Shown here piece after piece: positions 1-11,070 of a stretch of DNA of 64,000 nucleotides. The stretch's first letter is position 1, and each line of letters starts with the position of its first letter. Below the pieces are notes generated by a model. It did not search any database, was not told where the DNA came from, and worked only from the letters and a program-made list of their open reading frames with translations. The translations under genes and the position numbers were made by a program. The DNA is from Linum tenue (Eukaryota > Streptophyta > Magnoliopsida > Malpighiales > Linaceae): positions 32,071,811-32,135,810 of the forward strand of contig CAMGYJ010000003.1 in the NCBI GenBank assembly GCA_946122785.1, read 5' to 3'.

Positions 1-1219
1 ATGGATCATGCACTATATGCACATAGATTGTAGACACAACCCGTGAAGGCAAACATGTATAGGAAATAAATGCAGAAAAGTAAATGCTAAAGTAACAGAT
101 ATTCACGTTTTTACAATAACCTAGAGATCCCCGGCAACGATGCCAAAACTTGACTCGCTAAAACACAAACCAAACTACAACAAAGTGTAATCGCAGTTTG
201 GAAATGCAGTATAGTGGATCAATTTTACTTATCAACCCGAGGCCTAGATGTACTTCCTACTCTATGATTATCTATTATCTAGCGGGAAAATTGAGTGAAG
301 TTTCCAAAAACAAAATAAACAGAAAGCAGGGAACGGTTGTATTCAGATTAAGAAGGATCACTCAGGTATGGGTCCCCTTAGATTGCAGTTACGCCAAGTT
401 TTAATTCACCCAAGTCACGTTGATTGAGGTTTAAACTGCGGAAAGTTCATAAACAGTCTAGAGTCTCGACTAAAATGCTCCAGACCCTCTCAGTTTGAAT
501 ACCCGGTGGACGACTAACTTTCACCGGCGTAAGCTAACCGAGGTAATAATATTCAAACTTCCTCTACTAGGTTATATCCCAGTACAGAGCAGTGAATCGA
601 CTTCTCGACTAAAGTAGCTGGTTCATTACTTCCAATTCAAGATGCTCTATTGACCTATGCAGAGGTTATCTTTCTAAGACAAAGTAGGGATCACTAGAAT
701 TTGATCAAGAATCAAGCAATTCTGAATAAGTATTTCAACTGGATATAAATCAATCAATCATTCATGGCAAAGGGTTCATACAACTCTTCCTAACATAGAA
801 TCTAGGGTTCTTACATACCCAAGTGATAGAGGGGATTACTCCATATAGAGAGAGGAAAGCTATGCTGGATGTAGAAATCATAGTGCAGACGAGAGAAGTC
901 TGCTCCGGGTCGTCAATCGTAACTCCTCGAGGCTTGAATCGAGCTCCAATGATCTATAAAACTTGATCTAGGGCACTCAAGGGTCTTTGTTCGTCACTTT
1001 CTCTCTCTAAACCTACGACACGTATCACCTTCTCACGCGAAGGAAAATACCCGACCTTTGGGTGAAATACACGGTCGGGTATTTTTGGTTCACGACCGAG
1101 GGGCCTCCTGGGTTCTCCTAGTGTGATTACCCGGTCTCGACTGAACATTACCCGATCGAGTATTATATCCCTAGAAAGGGATACGAAGAGAGAGGGAAGG
1201 ACGATGGTTGGTGGGTCAT
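1..1219 (-). mobile_element. 5' end of an LTR retrotransposon (Athila/Tat-like), LTR about 151-1219
   Basis: The plus strand at 127-144 reads almost exactly like the 3' end of plant tRNA-Asp (CCCCGGCAACGATGCCA). On the minus strand this is a primer-binding site, so the LTR lies to its right and the internal region runs off the left edge of the window. The LTR side begins TGACTCGC at 151 and plausibly ends GTCA at 1219, which gives the usual TG..CA ends. Use of a tRNA-Asp primer is known for Athila/Tat-type gypsy elements. No intact ORF is visible. The right boundary is a guess based on terminal symmetry. Confidence 0.55.
127..144 (-). other. Primer-binding site, tRNA-Asp type
   Basis: The sequence is complementary (as PBS) to the 3' end of tRNA-Asp with about two mismatches, and it lies just inside the putative LTR edge at 151. 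This is not a tRNA gene, because no cloverleaf precedes it. Confidence 0.65.
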
Positions 1220-1619
1220 GGGGGTTATGTAGCTTTTTTTTATGTAAGGTAAGTTTTTAATAGTTATATGTAAGGTAAATTTGAGTTCAGTCATTAAATT
1301 TTTAAATTACTATCTTATATGTATATATATTTAAAAAAATGTATAAAACGGATCAAACAGAATAGATCGCGATCATACCATTAAATATCAAACCACTTGT
1401 TTGACCGACTCAACGATTTAAACCGGTTTGACAACCTTAGTATTAACGGTTAACTTGATCAATAAAATAAAAAAAAAGATGGTGGGTGTATTGATTATGG
1501 GAATGAGAACTGTTGACACTTAAATTATTTTAGATTCAATTAAATGTTGCATTAATTAGTCTCGACATTTAATTTGATACAGTATGATAACAAACGACTT
1601 CGTTTAGTACCAAGCAACA
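1220..1619. other. AT-rich intergenic stretch
   Basis: No coding or structural signal is visible. It separates the leftmost LTR from the motif field. Confidence 0.5.
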
Positions 1620-2606
1620 CCGTGGAGAGCTAAAACGGCACCGTGAAGCTGGAGAGAGCCAAACAATGTCGCGGTAGTTGAAACAACATTGTTTAATAGA
1701 AAGCAATGTCGCGAGGATTTGCAAAGTTGATGTTAGGGTTGGAAAGGAGTGCTTTGTATTCCTTACCGGAGAAGGAGAATATTAGGCCAAGGTCGTATCT
1801 CAACTGCGACCTCGACTATGTTGCCAGAGGAGAGAAACAACATTGTTTAGTGACAAGCAATATCGCGGAGGGCGACGACATTGTCATAATCCCAACAACA
1901 CCGCGAGACTGAAAATGGAGTCGTTTAATATTAAAACAATGTCGCGATACTGGCAAACAAATTAGTTTAGACAAGCCAAGCGGGTGAGTCTTGGCCATGG
2001 AACCAAGAGTGACATGATTTAATACAAAAACAAATTCCTGATACATGAAACAATGTTGTTTGGTAGAAAACAACATCGCGAGTCAGGGGCCATATGTGCG
2101 CCCAGTAAGACCATACCGGGATTTTACAAGTTCCGCGGAGTTGCTAGCAAGTTCAACGACACCGCGAGGGTAGGAAGCAACGTTGTTTAGCTTAAGACAA
2201 CGTCGCAGTAGCGAGAGTTCAGTAGTGGCATGTGTTTGGGGATGCCTCGGGCTCGATGAGCTTGAGATTCTGTGAAACGACGTAGTTCGGTCCAAACAAT
2301 GTCGTGATTTCTACAACATTAACTCACCCGAGAAACTGAACAAGGCCGTGAGATAACTAGGTGTGGTCATGTCATGACTCGGCGAGTTTGCAAGATCAAT
2401 GACGTGAATGTCATTGCAAGTTCGATTAGGTAAGCAACAATGTTATTTTGCCTAAGCTAATTTGGCCCTAACAAAGTTGCAAACACGTTCCAATTCGAAA
2501 CCACTTTGGTTTAACAAATGAGGAAAGCTGCAAGGCAAAACAATGTCGCAATACTATGGAGCAACGTTGCTTAGGCAAGAAAAACGTCGTTGTTTATTTT
2601 GTGGAG
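1620..2606. repeat. Field of repeated CAAYGTCGCGA / AACAAYGTTGTTT words
   Basis: About a dozen degenerate copies of two linked words recur with irregular spacing of 40-110 bp. One word resembles CAATGTCGCGA (near 1664, 1702, 1858, 1934, 2070, 2203, 2298, 2540). The other resembles AACAAYGTTGTTT (near 1684, 1840, 2050, 2179, 2565) and often lies about 15-20 bp upstream of the first. Related ACACCGCGAG forms occur near 1897 and 2159. Short ORFs crossing it look incidental. Subterminal repeats of a DNA transposon or a decayed satellite are possible. The gypsy element at 2612 cuts the field on the right. Confidence 0.5.
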
Positions 2607-2611
2607 AAGGT

Positions 2612-4185
2612 TGAAACAACCCGATCTTTTTTCGACAAACCAAACCACAATTTAAAACAAAAATCGGTTACTCCGGAGCAAAACAAACTACACTTTAAAG
2701 TCAAATTGAAAATCATCCCCCTGACGACATTCAGAAATCTCAAACGAAAGCCCTAAACACTTGGGCAAAATTTCAATCCCAAACACTTAAACATAAACCT
2801 TGAATTTCCCAATATACTCATAAGACACGAAATAGAGACAAATATGACAAAGGGGTCCCTTCTGACATCTTCAAGCTTGATGACCTCCTTGATTAATATC
2901 CTCGTGCTGGTTACGTCTTCTTCCCCTTTCCACACCTGGTGAGTGAGAAGGGGTCAGTCTCTTCGTTACTTCCTAAGGTCTTTGCCTAAGTAAATCCTTA
3001 CTAACATATTATTAGAACATTCCTATCTTACATGAAACTCGTTCTCACTTTCATTCTTAACACTTTAGTCCTTAATAGATAATAGAAGTTCTCTACTTCT
3101 ATCTTAACTTATATACTTATTACTAGGCTTCACCGCTTTACGTATCGCCGTCCAGTGTCCCTATCCTCAAGGCAATGGTACTGCGTTATGTATCACCGTC
3201 CAATCCATGCCCGGTCAATTACTGCGTTATGTATCGCCATCCAGTAGTGACCTGACCATCTACTGCATCTAGTAGTGCCCCAACTGCACTGGGGTTCATT
3301 ACTAAAAATCATCCATACATTAAAAATATACATTCTCATAAATAACACAACGCGAGCCTCCACCTTAAGTAGGTGGTGGGATGCCTCACACACATAATCG
3401 TGCATTACTCAAAATTAACTAAATAATAACTTGAAACAAAAAGTAAAAACTAAAAAGACCTCGACAGAGATTTTATCCTCTTTACACTCACCTTGAAAAG
3501 ATAACTTCTCGATTCCTTACTCGAAGAAATCCCTCCTTAGCCGAATTATCTTAGGAAACCTATTAATAAGAAGCTCATTTCCTTAGACGACCTTTCTCGA
3601 TTTAAAACCCCTTTCGAAATGCTAGAATGTCATCTCCTCAAGATTCAGTCCTAGAGCCTCATCCCAAAGATCCCTTAACCCCTTTTAAAAAATTTCTAGA
3701 AATAATCCTTTAAAACCAACCATTTTTCCTAATTAATTTTGTCTTGGATGAATTTTCCCCTAACTTGATCCTCCTTAAAAATTCAGATAATAAACTTTCC
3801 ATGTCAATCATGATAACATTTATCCTGAAAAATTATCAAACCCTTAAAAACACATCGGCATGATTTTTATTTAATTAAAATCAATATTAAACCAATTTAT
3901 AAAAATAGTATTTCATTTTAAAAAAATTCCCAAATTAAATTACATGCATCTCCTAGACCTCTTTTAGTTTATAAAATTTCTAAATCCAGAATCAATTACC
4001 TACAGAGGTTCGAAACAATTAAAACAACTTAAATCATGTTTCTGGAAATTTCCTGCTTCTTTAGTGACCACTAAAAATCTGTCACTAAATGCCTGTAAAA
4101 GTCCGTCGCTAGAACCTAGAATTTCACACTCAAGAAAAATCACCAAAACCACCGATATAAAACGAAGGGATCGAGTTCCCTTCCT
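2612..4185 (-). repeat. Truncated 3' LTR of the gypsy element
   Basis: The stretch matches 6643 to about 8220 over its whole length; both contain the same blocks near 2637/6668, 2760/6785, 3120/7150 and 4130/8165. Homology stops at about 4185, after a shared GAGTTCCCTT. On the right this corresponds to the middle of the LTR, so the upstream part of this LTR was lost by deletion. It contains short internal repeats of a TACGTATCGCCGTCCAGT-like word around 3140-3270 (also at 7190-7330). Confidence 0.85.
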
Positions 4186-4635
4186 GAATTAGTGTGAAGG
4201 CCCTTAATGCCGAAATTAAGCCCCCAGGAATCAATTTCCTCGTCCCCAAGAACAGAGCTGTGCCCTTGCCTTCAATTTCGAGACTGACTGACTTCCTATA
4301 GCAATCCACCTTCACCCGGTTCTTGGACAACCATTCCATGTCGAAAATCACCTCGAACTCGCCAGCAGAATCAGGTCAGCTTCGAACACATACCCTGCTA
4401 CCGTAATCGGACAATTGCGGATGAGCGAGTTTACGATTAAACTATCACCTACTGGGGTACTTACCCCTAGATTCTGCCGTAAGTTAGCGTGAGGTAATTC
4501 TAATGTTCTTTCAAACTTAGTGGAGAAGAAAGAATGCGTGGAACCAGAATCAATAAGGGCATAAGCGAGGTACTTGTAAATGGAAATCATACCTGTCACC
4601 ACTTCGGGTGCTGCCTCTGCCTCCTCTCTCCTCAT
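4130..4635 (-). pseudogene. gypsy retropepsin remnant fused to LTR sequence
   Basis: Two adjacent minus-strand frames carry the plant gypsy protease signature: ALIDSGSTHSFF (catalytic D-S-G) at about 4550 and FDMEWLSKNRVKVDCY at about 4310-4345. A frame break near 4348-4351 separates them. The second frame runs on into LTR-derived residues (after about 4190), because the deletion joined the end of the protease to the 3' LTR. The downstream RT, RNase H and integrase genes are absent. Confidence 0.85.
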
Positions 4636-4639
4636 GGAA

Positions 4640-5539
4640 AAGAGCCTCGATTATCCTCCTGCTGGAGGCATTTGATCTCCACCCCAATCATTGCGGTCGA
4701 ACCACCCTGTACCTCCTCTCTGGCTGTTGAAAGAGCGGTTTGGCTGGCAGCAAAATTGAGGTCCCGTGTGACTCCTCCCTCTTCCATCTCTGACCGACTG
4801 CTCAGACTGTGCTCTCCTTGCCCGCCGCTCCAGGGGCATTCCCTGGAAAAATGACCCGGCTCGTTGCAGCAGTAGCAGACCCTTAAGTGTTGCTTGCACA
4901 CCCCTGAGTGGTCTCGCCCGCACTGGTTGCAGGGAACCCTATTACTGAAAGTCTGACCTGGTCGAACTGAGCCGCTCTAGCTCTGAGTACCCCCAAAAGT
5001 AAAGATGCCACTCGGCCTCCTCTTGAACTGACTGGACCGACCAGCTCCCTCAGGCATGCTACTCGCCTTCCTCTTACTACCCTCTCGTTGCATCCCTTCA
5101 GCATGTGAGGTTGCCTCAGCCCTCTCTATTCAGAGAGACGCCTGATAAATTTCCTCCATGTTGTTCCACATCAGCATACTCAACTGCTTCTTAAGGGCAG
5201 GCATCAGACTCGCTAAATAGTGAACACGTTGGGCCGCCTCCCCTTGGAATTGGGGTCCTCCGTAGGGCAGTAGCTTCTCGAACCGCAAAGTATACTCCAC
5301 AATGTCCTCCTTGCCTTCATTGCCCCACCTCTGCTAGATCAATATGAACTCCCTCTGCTTGCCGAGACGGTAGGCCTCGGGCACAAAATGATCGCGGAAT
5401 ATCCGCACCAGCTCTGGCCAGGTGATGGTTGGTGGGTCCACTCGGCTGGATGGTTGGGTGGTCTACCAATTGTATGTCGCTTCTTGCAGTAGGGATACCA
5501 TTAGCAGTACCCTAGCCATTTCTCCACTTCACTTGCATC
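4640..5539 (-). pseudogene. gypsy gag remnant with CCHC zinc knuckle
   Basis: The minus strand from about 5430 to 5150 encodes a retrotransposon gag pattern (WPELVRIFRDHFVPEAYR, then EDIVEYTLRFEKLLPYG) broken by a stop. A later frame has the CCHC knuckle CYCCNEPGHFSREC at about 4840-4880, followed within about 300 bp by the protease. Multiple stops and frame changes show it is inactive. The 5' part of gag lies beyond the hAT insertion (6323-6640). Confidence 0.8.
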
Positions 5540-6314
5540 TAGGGGTGGAAATCAGTACGGTATTGGTATCCAAATACCAAATACCGAAATCCCAAATACC
5601 GAATTACAACCTAAACTCAATCCCAATCCCTAAATAATTTCATTATCCTAATCCCAATTCCTAAATATTTCGTTATCCTAATTGGTATTATGGAATACGA
5701 AATTAATTATCTTTGCAATTAAAAATTAAATATATAAATTAGATTTTATTGTTAATTTAGGGCAAAGAGACTAAAGTAAAGAGTCTTGAGTTTCCTAGAG
5801 TTAGGATATGGATAAGGAGAATGGAGGAGATGTTACATCTCAAGTTCTTGTAATTGGTAATCTATAATTTGACGAATTGGAGGTTGAGAGACGACTAATA
5901 TTAGTGTTTGCTTTTTGGTGTTCTGAAAATAACAAGAGATATTAGGTGAGAAACGAGAGTGACTTAAATTGGAAAGTCAAATTTGAGTTGAATGGGAACT
6001 TCTAAGTTATGAAATAGTGATGGAATGGTCTATTTATAATTAAATGACACTCTTAGTGGTTGAGGGTCATGTAGTAGTTAATGAGAGAGTCTAGTTGAGC
6101 AAATAAAATACACACTATCTTATATTTCGGTATTGATCGGTATTTTGGTATATAACTATCTCAATCCCGTAATCCCTAATACCGAATAACAAATGAAAAT
6201 CAATCCCAGTCTCAATCCCAATAAATAATACGTGTATTCGGTAATACCAAATATAGACAACTTCAGTACGGTATTCAGTATATATCAAATATCGGTACCA
6301 AACTTTCAGTCCTA
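5540..6314. mobile_element. Non-autonomous hAT-type element (775 bp), target duplication CTTGCATC
   Basis: Perfect 8-bp duplications CTTGCATC flank the element (5532-5539 and 6315-6322), as expected for hAT. The termini are TAGGGGTGGAAA and, inverted, TAGGACTGAAA. The interior ends are filled with GGTATT/AATACC words in both orientations. No transposase ORF is present. It sits inside the gag remnant of the gypsy element, so it inserted later. Confidence 0.9.
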
Positions 6315-6624
6315 CTTGCATCAGTCGAACGGTCCCCATCAAAGTCTACTACTCCTCTCCTCCGGAAAGCTATGTAATCCGGGGGTTGCTTGGCTGCCGC
6401 TTGATTAACAAGTGTGTTACTTGCTCTGCAAGCAAAGAGTACCTTTATTACAACCACATTTATTTGTCTAATCATGCTTGAGTATACTGGGGACTCTATA
6501 AACCTTTTCAAATTGGTTGGCCAACCCTTTTTCTTGAAATTCCTCTTTTCCTTTAAAAACATAACCTTTTGAAAACCCAGATTTTCACTCCAGTATTCCT
6601 TGGAGACCAAGAAACAGAGAAATG

Positions 6625-6642
6625 TCGGCTCTGATATCAAAA
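6625..6642 (-). other. Primer-binding site, initiator Met-tRNA type
   Basis: The minus strand reads TTGATATCAGAGCC immediately inside the LTR edge at 6643, close to the standard TGGTATCAGAGC complement of tRNA-iMet. This fixes the orientation and the LTR boundary of the gypsy element. Confidence 0.8.
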
Positions 6643-8552
6643 TGGAACAATCCAATTTTTTTTTGACAAACCAAACCACAATTTAAAACAAAAACCGGTT
6701 ACTCTAGAGCAACCCAAACAATACTTTAAAGTCAATTAAAAAATCATCGCCCCGACGACATTTAGAAATCTCAAACGAAAGCCCTAAATACTTGGGCAGA
6801 ATCTCAATCCCAAACACTTAAACATAAACCTTGAGTTTCCCAGTATACTCATAAGACACAAAATAAAGACAAATATGACAACGGGTCCCTTGTAATTATC
6901 CTGAGTCTTCTGACATCTTCAAGCTTGACGCGGCTGACCTCCTTGATTAACCTCCTCGTGCTGGTTACGTCCTCTTCCCCTTTTCACACCTGATGAGTGA
7001 GAAGGGGTCCATCTCGTCCTTACTTTCTAAAGTCTTTGACTTAGCAAATCCTTACTAGCACATTATTAGAACATTCCTATCTTACATGAAAGTCGTTCTC
7101 GCTTTCATCCTTGACACTTTAGTCCTTAATAGCTTATAGAAGTTCTCTACTTCTATCTTAACTTGTATACTTATTACTAGGGTTCATCTCGTTACGTATC
7201 TTCTTCTGGTGTCCCTATTCTCAAGACAATGGTATTGTTTTACGTATTGCCATCCAGTCCATGCCCGGTCAACTACTACGTTACGTATCGTCGTCCAGTA
7301 GTGAGCCGACCATCTACCGCGTCCAGTAGTGGCCCAAGTGCCCCGAGCTTCATTACTTAACATCATCCATACATTACAAACATACATTCTCATCCATAGT
7401 ACAACGCATTCCTCCACCATAAATAGGCAGTGGGATGCCTCACTCACATAATCGTGCATTACTCAAAAATTAACTAAGTAATAACTTGAAACGAATAGCA
7501 TAAACTAAAAAGATCTCGACAGAGATTTTACCCCCTTTACACTCACCTTGAAAAATTGACTCCTCGATTCCTTACTCGAAGAAATTCCTCCTTAGCTACA
7601 TTATCTCGGGAAACCTATGAATAAGAAGCTCATTTCCTTAGACGACCTTTCTCGATTTAAAACCCCTTTTGAAACACTAGAACATCCTTTCCTTGAGCCT
7701 CATCCCAAAGATCCCTATACCTACTTTAATTTTTTTTTAGAAATAATACCTTCAAAACTAACCATTTTTCCTAATTAATTTTGTCCTGGACGAATTTTTC
7801 ACATAACTTGAACCTCCTTACAAATTCAGGTAATAATTTTCCCAAGTCAACCATGAGAACATTTATCTTGGAAAATTATCAACACCTTAAAAACACCTCA
7901 ACATGATTTTGTTCAATTAAAATCGACATTCAACCAATTTCTAAAAGTAGTAGTCCATCTTAAAAAATTCTCAAATTAAATCACATGCAACTCCTAGACC
8001 ACCTTCAATTTATAAAATTTCAAATCCAAAAATAACTACCTACAGAGGTTCAAAAAAATTAAAAAACTTAAACCACGTTTTTGGAAATTCCCTGCAACTT
8101 TAGTGACCACTCAAAATCTGTCACTAAATGTCTGTAAAGTCCGCGCTTTAGAACCCAGAATTGCATTCTCACGAAAAATCACCAAAACCACCAATCTAAA
8201 ACGAAGGGATTGAGTTCCCTTACCTCTAGGACGTGTCTAGGTTTAAACTTAATGACTAGGGCCTCGATTTTCCTTGATCAACCACCGATTAAACCTCGAT
8301 CCCTTGCCTTCACGCTAAGGTTCACGATTGACGAGTTTGGTTTGGTTCGATTGATCAACAAACATGGAAAACAACTTGGGATTATCGTCCTTACCCTTTT
8401 GGACGATTGCAATCGTGGCTGGTCGAAGGAAGCAGGGAGAGCGACTAATGGGGAGATGGCGCCGACAACGGCTGGTGCTCTTCTTATGAGAGCCGAGAGA
8501 TGGACAAGGGATTAAGGAAGACGGGATGGGGTGGGGTTTCTTGTGCATCTAT

Positions 8553-8585
<33 letters not shown>

Positions 8586-8861
8586 GTGTGCGACGCTTCT
8601 TGCTGCTGTATAATAAAAGGGGGTGGGGAGTTGCACCGGGGAATGGTTTTGTGATGGGGGAAATAATTGAGATGGGGTTGGGAGAATTACAAGGGGGCCG
8701 AGCGGCTCTCCCCTCTTATATAATATTTTTTTGTAAAAAAAATATAGTTGTTATTATTATTATTATTCATAATCCGCAGTTGCATCCCTTCGTACGTAAC
8801 TATTAACCCAACCGTTCACGTAATTTGGTCGAACTTGAACCCAAAATATCGGGGTGTTACA
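6643..8861 (-). repeat. 5' LTR of the gypsy element (about 2.2 kb)
   Basis: Full-length LTR with TG..CA ends. It is homologous to 2612-4185 over its 3' two thirds and carries a 32-nt G run (8553-8584). Small ORFs inside it have no recognisable product. Confidence 0.85.
8553..8584 (+). repeat. Poly-G tract, 32 nt
   Basis: An uninterrupted run of 32 G in the part of the 5' LTR that the truncated 3' LTR lacks. Such tracts form quadruplexes and are length-unstable; the exact length could be a sequencing or assembly product. Confidence 0.9.
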
Positions 8862-9211
8862 AAGGTTGTTTGGAGGATCGAACCGTGGTGGAGAACTAAT
8901 GATAACACCAAAATGGTGTTATTTACCTTGCATTTATTAGGTAATTTTGTGTTAAAATGATCTTTAATTGTTTTAAAAATGTCTTTTGCATACCCTTTTC
9001 GTTCCTTTTCGATTTCTATACTGTTTTAGCATGCATTCAACATTACGAGCAAAGACAGGAAGAAAATGGACAAAAATGTGTAGAAACAAGGAGAAAGACC
9101 AGACAAGGAAAATATCGCAGCTGAAGGGCTCAAGTTCCCGACCGCGAGGATGGGCCGCAAAGTCATCCAGAAGATCGCGGGCCATATCCAGAATATCACG
9201 ACCGCGAAGAT

Positions 9212-9896
9212 TAGGGATGGCAACAAAACTCAAACCCACGGGTACCCACTCGACCCAACCCGGTCAACGCGGGTAAACCCCGTGTTGACGGGTTTTGGAC
9301 CGAGTTCGGGTTTAAACCCGCTACACTATTCACCGGGTTGGGTTGGGTTTGGGTAAATCCACCCCATGAGTACCCGCTCACACTCATATAATTAATTTTT
9401 CCGGGTTATTTAATTTTCTAACCAATATATTTTCATTAAACAACTAATCTTCTTTATGTTTGTGGAGACATGTCTAATTTGTTCTTTCTAATTGTGTATA
9501 ACGAAGTTGATCTTATGGAGTAGAGAGTTAAGAAGATTAGTTGATAAGGAGGAAGGAGCTTTCAATTAATCATGTTGTTTATAGTTGTTTATCTTTAATT
9601 TTGAACAATTTGTATTGATAATTTGCGGTTTGCTTGTGCGCTCTAGATTAGTGTTTTTTGTATGGATAATTTTTATGAGAAAATTGATGTTAGACTTTTA
9701 TTTTGAAAGAAATTTTTTATTGTAAACTTTTTACCAGAAAAATTCACGGGTACCCATGAACCCGCGGATACCCAGCGGGTTAGGTTGGATTTGAGTTTTC
9801 CAAACCCAGCGGGTTTTACCCCGGTTTTTTTGGCAGATAAACCCATGGGTTTGGGTTTGGCAAAACCCGCCCCAACCCGACCCATTGCCATCCCTA
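9212..9896. mobile_element. Non-autonomous hAT-type element (685 bp), target duplication GCGAAGAT
   Basis: Perfect 8-bp duplications GCGAAGAT lie at 9204-9211 and 9897-9904. The terminal inverted repeats are TAGGGATGGCAA / TTGCCATCCCTA. Both ends are packed with GGGTTTGGGTT / AACCCAACCC words. No transposase gene is present. It is nested in the LTR at 8900-11070. Confidence 0.93.
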
Positions 9897-10080
9897 GCGA
9901 AGATGAGCACACTGGCCGAGAACTTTGGAAAGAGGCGCTGCTGGGAGAACAAAGAGTTTTCCCACTCGTTCACGGGCAACGTGGATGTTGACCGAGTAAA
10001 AAGATCAAGCCCGCGATGTAGTAGTTCACGGCTGCGATCTCCCGTCTTGAACCCGCGAACTTGCCCGAGATTTCCAGCAT

Positions 10081-10090
10081 CTATAAATAG
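10081..10090 (+). promoter_or_regulatory. LTR TATA box
   Basis: CTATAAATAG in the LTR, about 980 bp before the LTR 3' end, is the likely core promoter of the retroelement. Confidence 0.5.
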
Positions 10091-11070
10091 AAAAGCTGTT
10101 GGAGTGAAAAAGGAGAGTCGCCTTGGGGTGAGAAAATTAGGGTTTGGAGTGCTTTAGAAAGAGAAACACCTTGGGAGAGCTTCATTGAATATCCATTCAA
10201 CCCAAGGAGCAAGAGAAGGTGCAAGCAAGGAGAAGAAGCTTGATTCCATCATTCCCCTCTTCTAGTTTGTATTTTCTTCTTCTCTCTAATGACTTGAATC
10301 TCTGGTGGTTGTTTAGGGTAGATGAATCCTAGTTGTAGGTTGTGAATGTTTGGGTTATGAATGAATGAATGTGTTTGTCTAGTTGATTTTAATGTCACTC
10401 TCTCCTAAATGATGATGCTTGTGTAATTTGCCCTAATCTTCCCTCTTAGCCTACTTTATGCTACCGTGCTGGGTACGGAGTTCTAGGGTTAGACGGGTAT
10501 GCGCCAACTGGTGAGTTTAGGTTAGTTGTGCGAACGGGCCCTTTAGTGGTCGAGGCAACCGAACCCTTGATATAGGTAGCCTTTCTAGATGAAACCTCGG
10601 TGTGGATGGTAGATAGTGTCCATTGAAATGAGCCATAAGCTTAATTTCCCAGATACGATAGCCTATATCGAGGTAACTGGAATATGGGTTTAGGGGAGGC
10701 GTGTGGATAACCACGTAAGCCCACTGAAAAGAGCGCACTCACCACATTCGGTTAGCCCTACTTTACAACCTTAGCTAGGAGGATTCGACCCTAGGCAATC
10801 ATCTCATCTCTAGCATTCTCCCAACCACTTGGTTGGTTGTTTATTTTGCCTTAGGAGTAGGTTAATTTAGCTAAAACCACTCACAAGAATTCTATCCCGA
10901 TTAGGTAGTAGTTCGGAGCGAAGTAATAATACACTTAGGGCTCCCTTGGAATACGACTGAGCCACTTTAGTACAACCTAGATAGGTTATACTTGGGTTAG
11001 TTAGGATTGATTAGAGAGTGTGCTTCGACTTTATAAATTTATAGCTTGATCGCGCACCGGAGCACGATCA

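Larger units (their letters stand above)
2612..8861 (-). mobile_element. Ty3/gypsy LTR retrotransposon, pol-deleted, target duplication AAGGT
   Basis: The element is flanked by AAGGT at 2607-2611 and 8862-8866. On the minus strand it begins TGTAACACCCCGATATTTTG, a start common in plant gypsy LTRs. Order in transcription: 5' LTR (8861-6643), Met-tRNA primer site, gag remnant interrupted by a hAT element, zinc knuckle, retropepsin, then a jump into the middle of the 3' LTR. Reverse transcriptase, RNase H, integrase and about 640 bp of the 3' LTR are missing. gag carries stops and frame breaks, so the copy is dead. Confidence 0.9.
8900..11070 (+). mobile_element. Large LTR (solo LTR or 5' LTR of an Athila-like element)
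   Basis: Starts TGATAACACC and ends GCACGATCA, giving TGAT/ATCA terminal symmetry. Without the inserted hAT element it is about 1.48 kb, a usual Athila LTR length. A TATA box (CTATAAATAG, 10081-10090) sits mid-LTR, followed by a leader-like region. Flanks are ACTAA (8895-8899) and ACTAT (11071-11075), a possible imperfect target duplication that would make it a solo LTR. A degenerate tRNA-Asp-like site after 11079 would instead make it a 5' LTR. Confidence 0.6.

Noticed and set aside
127..144. tRNA-Asp gene
   Set aside because: Only the acceptor/T-arm part is present, next to an LTR edge; it is a primer-binding site.
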